DNA of 64,000 nt from Epiperipatus broadwayi (GCA_028023455.1 JAQFVV010012446.1:1798001-1862000); one strand, 5' to 3'; counted from the first letter of the stretch, positions 1-11,210 are shown. The notes: generated from the sequence alone by a model not told the origin. Numbers and translations are program-made.

Positions 1-239
1 TTTGAGATAATTTTGATTATTTATTCATTAGTTAGCTTTATGCTTTTAATATTGTTTATATATTTAATATTACAAGGGTAAAGAAAAGAGATGGTAATTC
101 TAATTATCGTAATTCTAGTTATCGAATTACATCAAAGAATGATAATATAAAAGTATATACTTTATTGATACAAATATACATCCATGTTGTTTGTTTTTTT
201 ATAAATCCATCAACTTTTTAATAAATCAGATTAAATTAT

Positions 240-456
240 CGCATACACCAACATAAATATAGGGGATTTGAACTCAGACTCTCAAGTACCCTTCAACTAT
301 CCATATTATCTCATACCACTTGAACTCAGACTCTCAAGCACTGTTCAACTATCCATAGTATCTCATGTGTATCAGCACTGTTCAACTATCCATAGTATCT
401 CATAATGACATGTGTATCAGTGGTAGAGTCTGAGTTCAAAACCCCTATATTTACAA
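240..456. repeat. HH2-family fragment with internal tandem repeat and inverted ends
   Basis: The left end reads ATAGGGGATTTGAACTCAGA and the right end carries its inverse, so the copy is a small foldback. Between them a block ending in ATCCATAGTATCTCAT is repeated. The same ends occur at 1,880 and 43,720 and, with changes, at 57,420, so this is an eroded copy of the HH2 family. The ribozyme part is missing here. Confidence 0.55.
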
Positions 457-639
457 TTAGGCTCCAGGTATGTGAAGAGTGCCAAATATTTATACATCAA
501 CATACTGGAATCCTTTTCTATCATAGATATAAAAGATTTACATTTTCTATTATAAAACAGATTCCCGGTATCTACTCAGTGAATATAAATACAGTAAAAC
601 TTAAAAGATCAATACGTAGTAACAAATTTAAATAAATTA

Positions 640-900
640 CCGAATGGCTTTATTGCTCGGGAATTCATAGGAAGTTTGTGTGCCGGAAGTGACAGAAATG
701 GAATAGATCCAAGACCCTTAGGACTTCTGCATGTTATTCTACCCCTACATCAGACCATGCAGGACAAAAATAAATAATCAAATGGCATTATTGCCCACGG
801 TTTCAGAAGAAGTTTGGGCACCAGAATTTCCAAAAATATGTTTTGATCCAAGAATCTTAGATTAAGATTTTGAAACTATCACTGCACTAAATCATGCTAG
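640..900 (-). mobile_element. tRNA-derived SINE (SINE-A), two degraded copies in tandem
   Basis: On the minus strand both copies run from a CATG.TTTGGTG-like head with a tRNA A-box-like GTAGAATA motif, through a box-B-like stretch, to the family tail (CTTCTTATGAATTCC, then AATAAAGCCATT). The same order occurs in more than twenty copies across the window. The copies are diverged, so the exact ends are uncertain. Confidence 0.55.
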
Positions 901-904
901 GCTA

Positions 905-1572
905 TATATCATCATCATCATCAACAACCATTATCAATCCACTGCAGGATGAAGGTCTCTCCAAGTTCAATCCATCTTTTCCAATCTTTAGCTTCTTTTC
1001 TCCACATCATCCCTGCACACTTTCTTATTTCATCCATCCATCTCACATGTGGTCTCTTTCTGGGTCTTTTACAATCTCTTGGAATCCAGTTTAAAATTTC
1101 AATTGTCCATCTATTATCATCTCTTCTAGCAATATATCCAGCCCAACTCCACTTCAGTCTTTTAATTTTTTCAAGGAGATCAGTAACACCTGTTTGTTCT
1201 CTTACCCATACATTGCGTTTTCGATCTCTTCTTCTTACTCCCAACATGCATCTCTCCATATTTCTTTGAGTGGTTTGAAGTCTCTGTATTGCTCTTCTAT
1301 TAAGTGTCCAAGTCTCAGATCCATAAGTAAGAACTGGCAAAACACATTTATTAAAAACCTTCCTTTTCAAACACATAGGCATATTTCCTTTTAGTATCAA
1401 ATTATTTCTACCAAAAGCACTCCAACCAAGTTTAATTCTATGATTAATTTCATCCATTATGTTTCCATCTATATTAATAATCTGACCAAGGTATTTGTAA
1501 CTGTTAACTTCTTCTAACTCATCATAATCAATCTTTATTTTCATATTTTGAGAAAGTCTATTAAACATAACA
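905..1572 (-). mobile_element. RTE-clade LINE, 3' fragment with 215 open codons
   Basis: This is a 5'-truncated copy of the same non-LTR retrotransposon found at 17.4 and 54.2 kb. The open frame (921-1568, minus) begins just after the reverse transcriptase catalytic region, at MFNRLSQNMKIK. It runs through YKYLGQIIN, TYGSETWTLNRRAIQ and the basic C-terminal region to the end of ORF2. It is followed on the minus strand by a short TGATGA tract, the usual 3' tail of RTE elements. There is no endonuclease or FADD box, so it cannot encode an active enzyme. The 5' edge is approximate because only a few bases upstream of the methionine match the longer copy. The frame is uninterrupted, which suggests a fairly recent insertion. 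Confidence 0.9.
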
Positions 1573-1854
1573 TTACAGCATATTAAATATATACTGATAT
1601 ATTATTATTAAGCAATAAATGAGTATGGCCATGCCAGAAAAAGAAAAGAAGGATGACATAGAAAGACAATAAATACAGAAAATAAAAAGGCATTGAAGAA
1701 TAGAAAGGTTGCCCAAACATACACTTCTACTATCACAGTTAGTACAAAATTGATTGATGGCATGAAAAAAAGAAAAGAGGCACTACATGCAAAGTGAGAG
1801 AAGATGTATAAGTATAGCATAAAATTACTAAGACTATGTTTTATTTTACCTTAA

Positions 1855-2080
1855 CAATTCTGCTTTTATTATAAATATAAATATAGGGGATTTGAACTCA
1901 GACATTTAGATACTCATCAACTATCCACACTATCTCATAGCACTGATACACATGACCACACACATGTAGAAAAGATAAATAATCACCAATACACATATTT
2001 CATGCTGAAACAGCACTCATCAGTTGGTCCAGATTATCATCTCCCACACACACATCTATAATCAGTGTTCAGTTTTTAAT
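1855..2080 (-). mobile_element. HH2-family element copy
   Basis: It shares ATAGGGGATTTGAACTCAGA, the AGATAAATAATCACCAATA block, and the CATCAGTTGGTCCAGATTAT block with the copies at 43.7, 44.2 and 57.5 kb. The hammerhead motif listed separately is in its right half, on the minus strand. The 3' part of the unit found in the longer copies is absent, so this is a partial copy. Confidence 0.65.
1984..2030 (-). ncRNA. hammerhead ribozyme motif (HH2 type)
   Basis: Read on the minus strand, stem I CCAA is followed by CTGATGA. Stem II pairs TGCTG with CAGCA, closed by a G-T wobble next to the core. GAAA follows, then a short stem III and a GTA cleavage triplet directly before TTGG, which pairs with CCAA. 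All invariant core bases of the hammerhead fold are present. Stem III is weaker than in the 44.2 and 57.5 kb copies (a T-G wobble). Whether it cleaves is an inference. Confidence 0.7.
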
Positions 2081-2289
2081 ATGTAAAATATTAATAGCAT
2101 TAATATTTTATTAATATATTTTAAAAATGACAAATTGTATTATATTATAATTAAATACAATTTATAAAAATGAGAATAAAAATCAAAGACTGAAAATAAT
2201 TATTTACCATTATAGTCACAACATATAAAATAATGAATTTTAAAATAATTTTATTTCCAACAATAAAAAATATCGAATTATTAGATTTT

Positions 2290-3330
2290 TGATTTATAGG
2301 TGTCAAACTTCTTGTGCTCACAACTTTGATATCAATCACTTTAAATTAACACACAAATGATTATTATCAATTATTTATTAAACTATAAATTGTCTCTAGC
2401 TCAGACAAATACTTGTGTATTTACATATATTATTACACTTTGACTTACAAGTTTCAAACTTTCTGCACTCAGAACTTTAATACCAATCATTCAGATTAAT
2501 ACATTAATGATTATTATTAGTCATTTATTAAACTAAAAATTGTCTCTTCTCAGATAAATGCTTATTCATATATTTATACATATATTATTACAATTTGATT
2601 GACAAGTGTCAAACATCTTGTACTCACAACTTTAACACCAATCACTTCAGATTAATTCAGTAATGATTATTTTTAATCATTTATTAAACTAAAAATTATC
2701 TCTTTCCAAATAAATGCTTATGCATATATATATATATTATTACAATTTGATTTACAAGTGTCAAAAATCTTGTACTCACAACTTTAACACCAATCACTTC
2801 AGATTAATTCAGTAATGATTATTATTAATCATTTATTAAACTAAAAATTATCTCTTTCCAAATAAATGCTTATGCATATATATATATATATATATTATTA
2901 CAATTTGATTTACAAGTGTCAAACATTTTGAACTCACAACTTTAACACCAATCACTTCCAATTAATACACCAATGATTATTATTAATCATTTATTAAACT
3001 AAAAATTATCCCTTTCCAAATAAATGCTTATGCATATATTTATACATATATTATTATAATTTGATTTACAAGTGTCAAACTTTCTGCCCTCACAACTTTA
3101 ACACCAATCGCTTCAGATTAATACATTAATGATTATTATTAATCATTTATTAAACTAAAAATTACTCATCCAAATAAATGCTTGTGCATGTATTTACATA
3201 TATATTATCACACTTTGATTTACAAGCGTCACATTTTCTGCATTCAGAACTTAGACATCAGTCACTTTAGATAAATACATTAATAACTATTACTATTCAC
3301 TTATTAAACTAGAGATTGTGTATAAACTTT
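2290..3330. repeat. Satellite-like tandem repeat, about 7 units of ~154 bp
   Basis: The landmark TGTCAAACTTTCTGCACTCA recurs, with changes, near 2,306, 2,455, 2,610, 2,763, 2,921, 3,077 and 3,230. That is a period of 149-158 bp. Each unit also carries CAATCACTTCAGATTAAT, TGATTATTATTAATCATTTA and an AT-rich run with TATATATTATTACA. A second block of the same unit lies at 9,655-10,225 and single units lie near 39.2 and 62.4 kb. The units are diverged and encode nothing. Confidence 0.85.
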
Positions 3331-3394
3331 AAATCTCAGTTAAAAAGTAATACACTTGTTTTTAATTAAATATAAACCCATAAAATAACCCAAC

Positions 3395-4545
3395 TCATGC
3401 AGAAGTTTGGCACTTACAAATTAAATTTGGAATTGATAAATACTAAACAAATGGTAAAGACATGGGTCTATTAAAAAATGCTGGTTCCACATTAAATCCA
3501 TGGGGATCATCTTTTTTTAAAGATATCTTATTCATATGATCCAAGAATGTGTGGTAAAGTGGAAGATATAAGTATATCTAGAAAACATTACATATATATT
3601 TATTTTAATGAGAAAAAATCATTATATTAATCTTTAATTGAAATTTAAAGTTACATTTGGGATAGGAATAGTATCTAATTTAATTAGTAATCATTAAAAT
3701 ATTTATCACAGTGGTTGGCAATAACATTGTAAGTGCAAAAAGTTTGGCACTTGTAAATCAAAGTATAATAATTTGGTGTTGATAAATACCGAACAAATAA
3801 TGAAGATATCTATAAGATATGATTTAGGCCAACTGAAGAGTGCTGCTTCAGCATGAAATGCATATCCTAGTGATTGTGTTTTTCAGAAGTTTTATTCATG
3901 TGTTCAATAATGTATGATGTAGTAGTAGGTTTTAAGTATATCTATAATAGGTTTTAAGTATATTTAAAAAGATATTGTGCACGGGGAAAAAGAGAGATTA
4001 AATTGAATTTTTTCACATGTTTATGTTTAATTAGAAAAAAATATATTCATCTTTAAATGAAGATTAAAATTTATATCCAGGCTAGAGATAATCTCTAATA
4101 AATGATTAATAATAAACATTAATATATTTATCAGAAGTGGATTTTATAAAAGTTGTGAGTGCACAAAGCTTGATACTTGCAAATCAAAGCATTATAATTT
4201 GATGTTGCTAAATACTGAACAAATGATGAAGATGTGTGTAAAAAGGATTGTAATTTGAGTTAATTGGTAAATTATTCATAGCAAAATATATCTTGGGAGT
4301 CATTTGTTTTTTCGGATGATTTTATTCCTACGTTTCAATAATGTGTAATGGAATTCAAGTTTTAAGTATTGTATATCTAAAAAAATGAAAACTGCTCCTA
4401 TAGAACATTTTATAACACTTATTTTTCCCAAGGACATTGCAGTTATAAATTAGCTCTAAAGCATTCTGTATGAATATTGTATTTATACAAGAAAAATAAT
4501 AAAACTACCTTTAAATACCCAGAGGGCAACCATCTTTCCAGCAGT
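3395..4545. repeat. Larger tandem repeat with inverted satellite landmarks
   Basis: Three units of roughly 320-430 bp begin near 3,400, 3,721 and 4,141. Each starts with the inverse of the satellite landmark (GTGCAAAAAGTTTGGCACTT). Each then has a GATAAATACTGAACAAATG block, a TTTATTCATGTGTTCAATAATG block and an AT-rich end. The inverse relation to the 154-bp satellite next to it suggests an inversion of a higher-order unit. Confidence 0.6.
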
Positions 4546-5044
4546 CTTTTACAGGTAAACAATGTGGAAGAAGACATTATTTACCTGGTGGTAAGACTTT
4601 ACAGATTTACTTCATTATTTTACGGGTCTAACTATTTATTTACTGATTAATAATTGGATGATTAGATGAGACGGGCTAAAAAGACAAATCCTAAAACTGA
4701 GTGAAATATGAAAAAGAGCCTTTTTCGAGTTTCACTCCAGCCATATTCAAATCCAAATCATGGACGTAACAGACTGTAAAATTTCATAAACTTGAAAATT
4801 GTTATGATATACATTTTTAATCATTACTTTGAATTGTCAATGGATTAGAAATAAACCCAAAAGATTTTAATCCTATAACTTTTTATAATACCTTAACTAT
4901 ATTATCTTGATATAATATCCATAAACTAGAGATCACAATATACTAAAAGCTACAAGCTATAAATTATTTAAACTCAGAAAATGACATGAAAGAAAGCAGT
5001 TCAATTATTCATTTCACATGAGAGTTCCAAAGAAGTGTTATAGA

Positions 5045-6075
5045 ATAGGGAGCAATAGCGTAACTAGAAAAATTGGCCCCGAATGCAGAAATTCAAAAAG
5101 GGCTCCATTTTAAAATTTGGAATTTTGATTTTTCATGTATCCACAAATTATTAATTATTTATTTTATATTATAAATATCATATAAGCCAATTTAATAAAG
5201 ATACTCACTTTAAAAATCCTTCTTCCTAATCTTTACATTTGTAAAATCATTAATTATTTCTTTTAAATCCGTTTTAGATGCTTCCTTCTGCTGAATAGCT
5301 AACATTGCAAGCTCTTTAAGCTTGATTTGGCCAAGTGATTCAACGCTAGATAAGGTTAAGGTTACCGGAAGTGTGAAAAATTACAAGAAAACGGTTTACA
5401 TTCACTAAATTCACTTTCCAAACAACTGCATTTAGGAATTAACAAGTCTGATAAATTCTTAATCGCCATTTTTTCTGTAAGAAATCACTTGAATTAATTG
5501 CCTAGCAAGCTGTTGCTAAGAAAGTTCAGGATACTTATTTCTAGATTTGAGCAATTGTCTAACACATCGTCTGCCATAACTGATAATTTTCTTAGATTCT
5601 AAAAAACTAAAATAATGCTTAATTGTCTACATTCATATAAAACACTTTTGAATTTGCAAAGTTATTTTATCTATTATATTATAAAAGACGTTAATTCGAA
5701 ATAACTGTTCCTCATTATTAAGTATCAATAAAGCAAGTCATATATAACGTGACATTATTAAGTTGATAATCGGCACTCAATTCATCAAAGTGTTGTTTGG
5801 ATTTTTCAAAATAATTTTACAATTTCTTATATCATATAACAATGACAATTTATGAGATATAATTAATAATTGTTATACACAAACCTTCTGGCATCCATTG
5901 ATTACTCTAGCTTGCTGTGTAGCAATACGTATAGTGAGTTTTTGCCTGTTTTAATAATTGTTATTATGTGAATATATTTTAATTGCCTTGCTTATAGATT
6001 TTCAAGTTTATGGGCTCCTGGATTGGGTGGGCCTGATTTCTTTGCGATTCGGTATTTACCCCACTGATAGGAAGA
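5045..6075 (-). mobile_element. hAT-type DNA transposon relic
   Basis: The left edge (AGCGTAACTAG... then GGCCCCGAATGCAG) and the right edge (GGGCTCCTGGATTGGG ... TTTACCCCACTGATAG) look like hAT terminal regions. On the minus strand 5,215-5,350 encodes a stretch containing QIKLKELAMLAIQQKEASK and then DLKEIINDFTN. This resembles the C-terminal dimerisation segment of ZMYM1/DUF4371-type hAT transposases (the family pattern runs QERLNGLAMLSIE...IDDFAN). The rest is broken by stops. An HH1 fragment has inserted at 5,877. The family call is by motif memory only. Confidence 0.55.
5877..5951 (+). mobile_element. 75-bp 5'-truncated HH1 copy with 13-bp target-site duplication
   Basis: It contains only the right end of an HH1 unit: CTTCTGGCATCCATTGATTA, the CTCTAGCTTGC block and the terminal TTTTTGCCTGTTT. 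It is bounded by a perfect direct repeat TAATAATTGTTAT at 5,864-5,876 and 5,952-5,964. Truncation at one end plus a duplicated target is what target-primed reverse transcription leaves. It is nested inside the hAT relic and so is younger than it. Confidence 0.8.
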
Positions 6076-7515
6076 GTAGTTTTACGAAGAAATAATAGCT
6101 GAAATCAAAATTAATGTCTCCATCTCGAAACCTTCGTTTGCAAGTAAGATACATCAAAGTGTTAAAGATACTAAAATAACTCCTCAAGATATGAATTTAT
6201 AGTCTCCAAGCATCACGTCTATTCATAAAGCAAGGATATGAAATTTGGAGACAAAATTTCAATGACCTTCCGTGTGACTGTTATTTTTTGGCAAGACTAA
6301 GTTATTCAAAATTTTATAAATTATTTATATATTTAAAACATAGATATGTGTGCGCGTTTTCACTATAAAAATTGTAACGTCGAGTAAATTTGTCCTTGAA
6401 GTTTATTTTAAAAATTCAGTAGAAAATGGGAGGGGAGTGGGTGTTATTTTGTGTGGAAATGATTATTTATCAATAATAAATCAGTTTTATCTTTTTAATT
6501 ACTAATAAATATCTTCATTAGTGAAAATGTGATAATGTTTAATTGTCTGCCAGTTTATAAAACTTTTCTTTCAGAACAAGAAGATTAAACCTGTACTACC
6601 GCATGCAATCATTGGAAGTACTTCTTCTGAATGGATGGCGGAAGAATACAATAAAACTACATATAGTAATTTGATTAAAAGTTGTATGAAAAAAAAATGC
6701 TTTAATTCTTAAGAGTTACCTTATGAATTTGGTAATTTTCTAAGAACAATTTAAACTTACTTAAAAAAAATATATTATAAAAAAAATAAAGATACTGTTA
6801 AACCGCGAATGAATGTGAATAAATTATATTATTAGAGATTAGACCACTAAAAATTGTTATATAACAAGCAACACTTCGCTAGCAGTAGCAGTCATTAGTA
6901 AACACGATGTCCCATTATAACTCCAAGAGAAAAAATAAAACGACAAAACAAATAATAATATTATCATGGTGATAAGTTTTGCAATAAGAATACAAATCAA
7001 TCTGTTAAACACAAATATATACTCATAGAAAAAGCCCGTCGTTATTCTTTGATATTTTTCAATTTCTTCTGCAAAAAGCTTTTCTTTCTGAAATACTTCA
7101 ATACTTTTCATAATTATAGCTCTCCAATGTATTCTACTCTCTACCATATCTTTCTGATGAAATCAATCAACACTGAGCTTCTTTAGAATGTCTTTAAGAT
7201 AATTTTATAACGTAAGCAAAGTTAGGCTCTCCCATGAAAACCATATTAAGTTCTCTGAAAAATCACCCTTTTAAGAAGTCTTGTAATGTTCATTCACTTC
7301 ACATGTCCGATTCAATAAAAATATGATTTTATAATTGTGGACTCTATAATATCACATCCGGAAAGTTGAAGAACACATCGTTTGGTCTTTATGACTTCGC
7401 TATTGTCTTTTTAAAATGATACAGACATCTTTAAATGAAACTTAAATAATATTTTTTATATTATATTAATAGAATGTCCAGTTTTCACTTCCATACAATA
7501 AATATATTTCATTAA
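6076..7515. other. AT-rich stretch with one unexplained open frame
   Basis: I see no recognisable gene or repeat. The only notable item is a 96-codon minus-strand frame at 6,857-7,147. Its first half is charged (MKSIEVFQKEKLFAEEIEKY) and its second half is strongly hydrophobic, like a membrane segment. The minus strand upstream, to about 7,330, has further peptide-like stretches broken by stops. It could be a relic of a transposable-element frame. I do not recognise it. Confidence 0.3.
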
Positions 7516-7516
7516 T

Positions 7517-7685
7517 ACCCTGCATGGTTTGGCATAGTTCATAGAACATCCGATTTGGGATTGGGAAATCTCAGGATTGATTCTGGCTTGGAATCAGGAG
7601 ATCCCAAGATCGATTCTGGCAGTGTGATGCCCAAACTTTTTATGAACCCCCAAGCCATGAAGTCCTATGTTTTTTGTTTTTATTA
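7517..7685 (+). mobile_element. SINE-A copy with internally duplicated B-box segment
   Basis: It begins CCTGCATGGTTTGGCATAG, has two box-B-like stretches (GGATTGATTCTGG and AGATCGATTCTGG about 35 bp apart), and ends CAAACTTTTTATGAACCCC. The order head, A box, B box, CTTATGAACYC tail matches the copies at 8.5, 49.4 and 60.5 kb. Confidence 0.65.
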
Positions 7686-7969
7686 ATTAGTAATATAAAT
7701 TTTAATTTTTTTATTTGAGAAAATAAATAAATAAAATTTCAGTTTCTACTCCATGAGAACTTGTTTTAATGGAAGTCGCATTACAGGATAGAAAATATAA
7801 ATTATTGCATTATGAGTTTATAATAAATCATTAAATCTAGTGGTATTTCATAAAGTTAAAACAGGCAAAACTCAGTATACGTATTGCCACACACAGCAAG
7901 CTAGAGTAATCAATGGATGCCAGAAGGCTTCTGTATAAAATCCCCATCTAGTGCCTACTCATCCAATAT

Positions 7970-8009
7970 CCCCAGACTAGTTTCTGGCTTGTGGCCTTCA
8001 TCAGTGAGG
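7970..8009 (-). ncRNA. hammerhead ribozyme motif (HH1, left arm)
   Basis: On the minus strand: stem I CCTCA, core CTGATGA, stem II GGC-CACAA-GCC flanked by an A and A next to the core, GAAAC, a 2-bp stem III with TA loop, then cleavage triplet GTC (7,977-7,975). TGGGG follows and pairs with CCTCA. All invariant core positions are present. The only unusual point is an A-A pair at the stem II base next to the core. Confidence 0.8.
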
Positions 8010-8048
8010 AGTCTTGGATCTGAGAGCACTGCACCTAGATCCAAGGCT

Positions 8049-8088
8049 CCTCACTGACGAAGGCCACAAGCCAGAAACTAGTCTGGGG
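8049..8088 (+). ncRNA. hammerhead ribozyme motif (HH1, right arm)
   Basis: Same motif as its mirror at 7,970-8,009, but with CTGACGA in place of CTGATGA. That change is at core position 7, which tolerates any base in known hammerheads. GAAAC, the TA loop, GTC and TGGGG are intact. Confidence 0.78.
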
Positions 8089-8384
8089 ATATTGGATGAG
8101 TAGGCACTAGATGGGGATTTTATGCACAAGCCTTCTGGGATCCATTGATTACTCTAGCTTGCTGTGTGTGGCAATATATATAGTGAGTTTTGCCTGTTTT
8201 AACAACAGTTATACACAAGCATAAGAAGTGGTGGTCATGTGATGTTTTTCATAAAGTTCCTAAAAAAGTTACATTTTTCCAAATATATGCTTATCAAATT
8301 TATAATGATTCAAAAATAATGAAAGAAAAAAAATTGAGATTACTTTGTCTTCCAGTAATGATTAAAACATAATTGAACATTTAG

Positions 8385-8625
8385 ATATTCAGGAGGTCAT
8401 GTGTTGTTTGAACACTAGAAGCAAGCTTGAATTTCAGTGTAGCTCTCATATCCACCATTCTGTACCAAACTACATAGGATTTCCAATAATGATTTGATGC
8501 CCTGGGCAGGTGCAGTGATAGAGTGTCAGGACTTTGGAGCATGAGATCCAGTATTGGTACTTCTGGCACTCAAACTTCTTATGAACCCTGAGATAATAGT
8601 TATTTGATTATTTACACTTTACATA
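8385..8625. mobile_element. Two SINE-A copies head to head
   Basis: 8,385-8,485 on the minus strand contains CTATGTAGTTTGGTACAGAA and a GTTCAAACAAC-type tail. 8,498-8,620 on the plus strand reads GGTGCAGTGATAGAGTGTCA, then CAGTATTGGTACTTCTGGC, then AAACTTCTTATGAACCCTGA. Both follow the SINE-A order. Confidence 0.65.
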
Positions 8626-8984
8626 ATGCACAAAATTATTTCAAAAATAAGAGAGTTTTGACTGTCCAACAGACTTTTTCAGAAGGCTTTCTAATATTTA
8701 AAAATATTCCCAGAGCAATGGTTTATGTTCAATATAGGATTTGATATAGAGAAGTGTTTCTTCTATTGGATGAAATATTCTCATGTAAATTTAAGGATTT
8801 TAAGCCATTATTTACTTTAATTAGAAAGTTCCAAATCAATCATGAAGTGGTCAAGATATTGATTTTGTATACATATTAAAAACTCAAATAAGACATTGTA
8901 GACTGAAGGGATCACTTAATCAGTTATAAGTGATATCCAAGGAAAGGAAATTAGTAATTACTTACAAAAAAAAATTTACAAATC

Positions 8985-9060
8985 ATAAACTGGATTTTAA
9001 AGAAAAGACCCAGAAAAAGACCGCATGTAAGATAGAGGGGTGAAGCAATGGAATTTATTG
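8985..9060 (+). mobile_element. Short RTE LINE fragment
   Basis: AACTGGATTTT followed by AAAGACCCAGAAAAAGACCG and CATGTAAGATAG matches the KRPRKRPHVRW segment of the RTE C-terminus seen at 18.6 and 56.6 kb. Only about 75 bp is recognisable. Confidence 0.55.
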
Positions 9061-9654
9061 AAGTGATGAGATATGATGAAATAAATATAAATCCAAATTC
9101 ATTACAGATATATTAGAATGAATATATCTGAGAAATTGGATTAAATTTGAAAATATCTTCATAGTATAGTGGACAGATAAGGGTTAAAAACAGTGGACAG
9201 ATAAGGGTTATTAAAAACAGTGATAATGGTATGTTTACATGATGCAGAAGTAATTGGCATGTTTTTTTTTTTAAAGAAAATCCATTTAATTACTTTGAAA
9301 GTAATTTTTTAAATTATAAAATTGTGAATTAGATTGATTGTCATTTATGATTTTAGTTTTAATCTTTCTTTTTGTGTTTAAAAATTCTTTAAAGATCCCA
9401 TGTCATGTAAAATTTTTTGCATTTTTCTTTTAAGAGATTTAAAAAGAAAAAACAAATATCAAAAAAGTTATAATAATTTTAAAATATTTTGTTACTTTTT
9501 TAATATACAAAAATTCAAATAATGAATAATTTTAATGGGTTACCAGGATTGGATCAATCCTAAAACCATATACTTTAGATACTGGCATTCTACCACAACT
9601 CTAAACATACGGGGTATTTGTGCATTGACGCATCTAGAAATAATATAGAAAAAA

Positions 9655-10225
9655 TACCCTCTGATTTACAAGTGTCAAACTTTCTGCCCTCACAACTTTA
9701 ACACCAATCACTTCAGAATAGTGTACTAATGATTATTAGTCATCATTTATTAAACTAGAAATTATCCCAACCCCAATAAATGTGTATGCTTGTATTTACT
9801 TACATACTATTATTAAACTTTGACTTACAAGTGTCAAACTTTTTGCCCTCACAACTTTAACACCAATAACTTCAGATTAGTACACGAATAATTATTATTA
9901 ATCACTTATTAAACTAAAAATTATCACCTTCCAGATAAATGCTCTTGCATATATTTACATATATATTATTAAAATTTGATTTAGAAGTGTCAAACTTTCT
10001 AGATTCATAACTTTAACACTAATCCCTTCAGATTAATACACTAATGATTATTATTAATCATTTATTAACCTAGAAATTACCCACATGAATAAATGCTTAT
10101 GGATGCATTTACATATATATTATTACAATTTGATTTACAAGCATCAAACTTTATGCATTCATAACTTAACCACCAATCACTTTAGATGAATACACCAATG
10201 ATTATTAGTAATCAATCATTAAACT
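9655..10225. repeat. Second block of the ~154-bp satellite, about 4 units
   Basis: Landmarks TGTCAAACTTTCTGCCCTCA and CAATCACTTCAGA recur near 9,675, 9,835, 9,990 and 10,146. The units are the same family and orientation as the block at 2,290-3,330, but lie 6 kb away. Confidence 0.8.
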
Positions 10226-10439
10226 GTAATAGTTGAGGTTAGGAGATATTTTGATTGTAACAGTTGAGGTTAGGAGATATAAAGTTCTGAAGAAGATTGC
10301 TGGGGCAATCAAAATTGTAAACTGTAAGAAAGGGTGGTAAATAAAGCATTGTGTAATAACAGTAAAGTGCTTGGACAATTTAGTATTATATGGTATACAT
10401 TTGGCGATGCAATAAGAAAGAGTAATTACTATAATTCTT

Positions 10440-11210
10440 AATAAACTAATGATCAGCTTTTCAAGCTAATGCATACGCGCTTTATAAATCTCAATAATAA
10501 ATGAATACTTTCATTTTCAACACAAGATAAAGTCTTTGTGAAAGAATAGAATGAATCCACCTATTATTTAAACCCAAACGCTTAAGTATGGGCAAGTCTT
10601 AAGTACTAGAAATGACAGCATGAAGATATTAACCAATCACTTTAAATTACTATGTCTGAATGATGCCTGCGAAATTTACCAGAATTTACGATATGTCATT
10701 CTTAAATGAAATTAAACATATGTAAATAAGATATTTATTTTATATAGCATGATGTTTTAAATTGTAATAATAATTAGCATTAAGCTAATGCACATGCACT
10801 TTGTAGATCTTAACAATAAATGAATAGTCTCATTTTTCAAATCCAAGATAAAGTCTTTGTGAAAGAATGGAATGAATCCACCTATTCTTTCAACCCAAAT
10901 GCTTAAGTATGGGTAAATCTTAAGTACTGGAAATGAGAGCATGAAGATATTAACCAATCACTTTAAATTACTTTTACTATGTCTGGTTAATATCTTCACG
11001 CTCTCATTTCCAGAACTTAAGATTTGCCCATACTTAAACGTTTGGGTTGAAAGAATAGATGGATTCATTCTATTCTTTCACAAAGACTTTATCTTGTGTT
11101 GAAAATGAGAGTATTCATTTATTATTAAGATTCATAAAGCGCATGTGCATTAGCTTGAAAAGCTGATCATTAGTTTATTACAATTCATAAACATCGTGCT
11201 ATATAAAATA
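10440..11210. repeat. Three-copy repeat ending in a large hairpin
   Basis: A ~200-bp unit (landmarks AAAGTCTTTGTGAAAGAAT, GAATGAATCCACCTATT, CTTAAGTATGGG, GAAGATATTAACCAATCAC) occurs directly at 10,450-10,650 and 10,770-10,975. It then occurs inverted at 10,986-11,175. The last two are separated by fewer than 30 bp, so they form a near-perfect foldback with ~200-bp arms. No coding frame; probably a MITE or foldback element. Confidence 0.75.

Larger units (their letters stand above)
7858..8246. mobile_element. HH1 foldback element with a ribozyme in each arm and 12-bp TSD
   Basis: Two HH1 arms are joined head to head. The left arm starts AAAACAGGCAAAACTC and the right arm ends GAGTTTTGCCTGTTTT, with near-perfect complementarity over about 170 bp and a short centre near 8,030-8,045. 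Each arm carries a hammerhead motif (listed separately), on opposite strands. The element is bounded by a perfect direct repeat TTTCATAAAGTT at 7,846-7,857 and 8,247-8,258. The TSD lies outside a short right-hand extension (ACAGTTATACACAAGCATAA...), so the mobile unit is longer than the palindrome itself. No coding capacity. Confidence 0.85.

Noticed and set aside
2290-3330. CRISPR-like array
   Set aside because: Units are ~154 bp without a constant short repeat and unique spacers; the landmark itself varies. It is a satellite.
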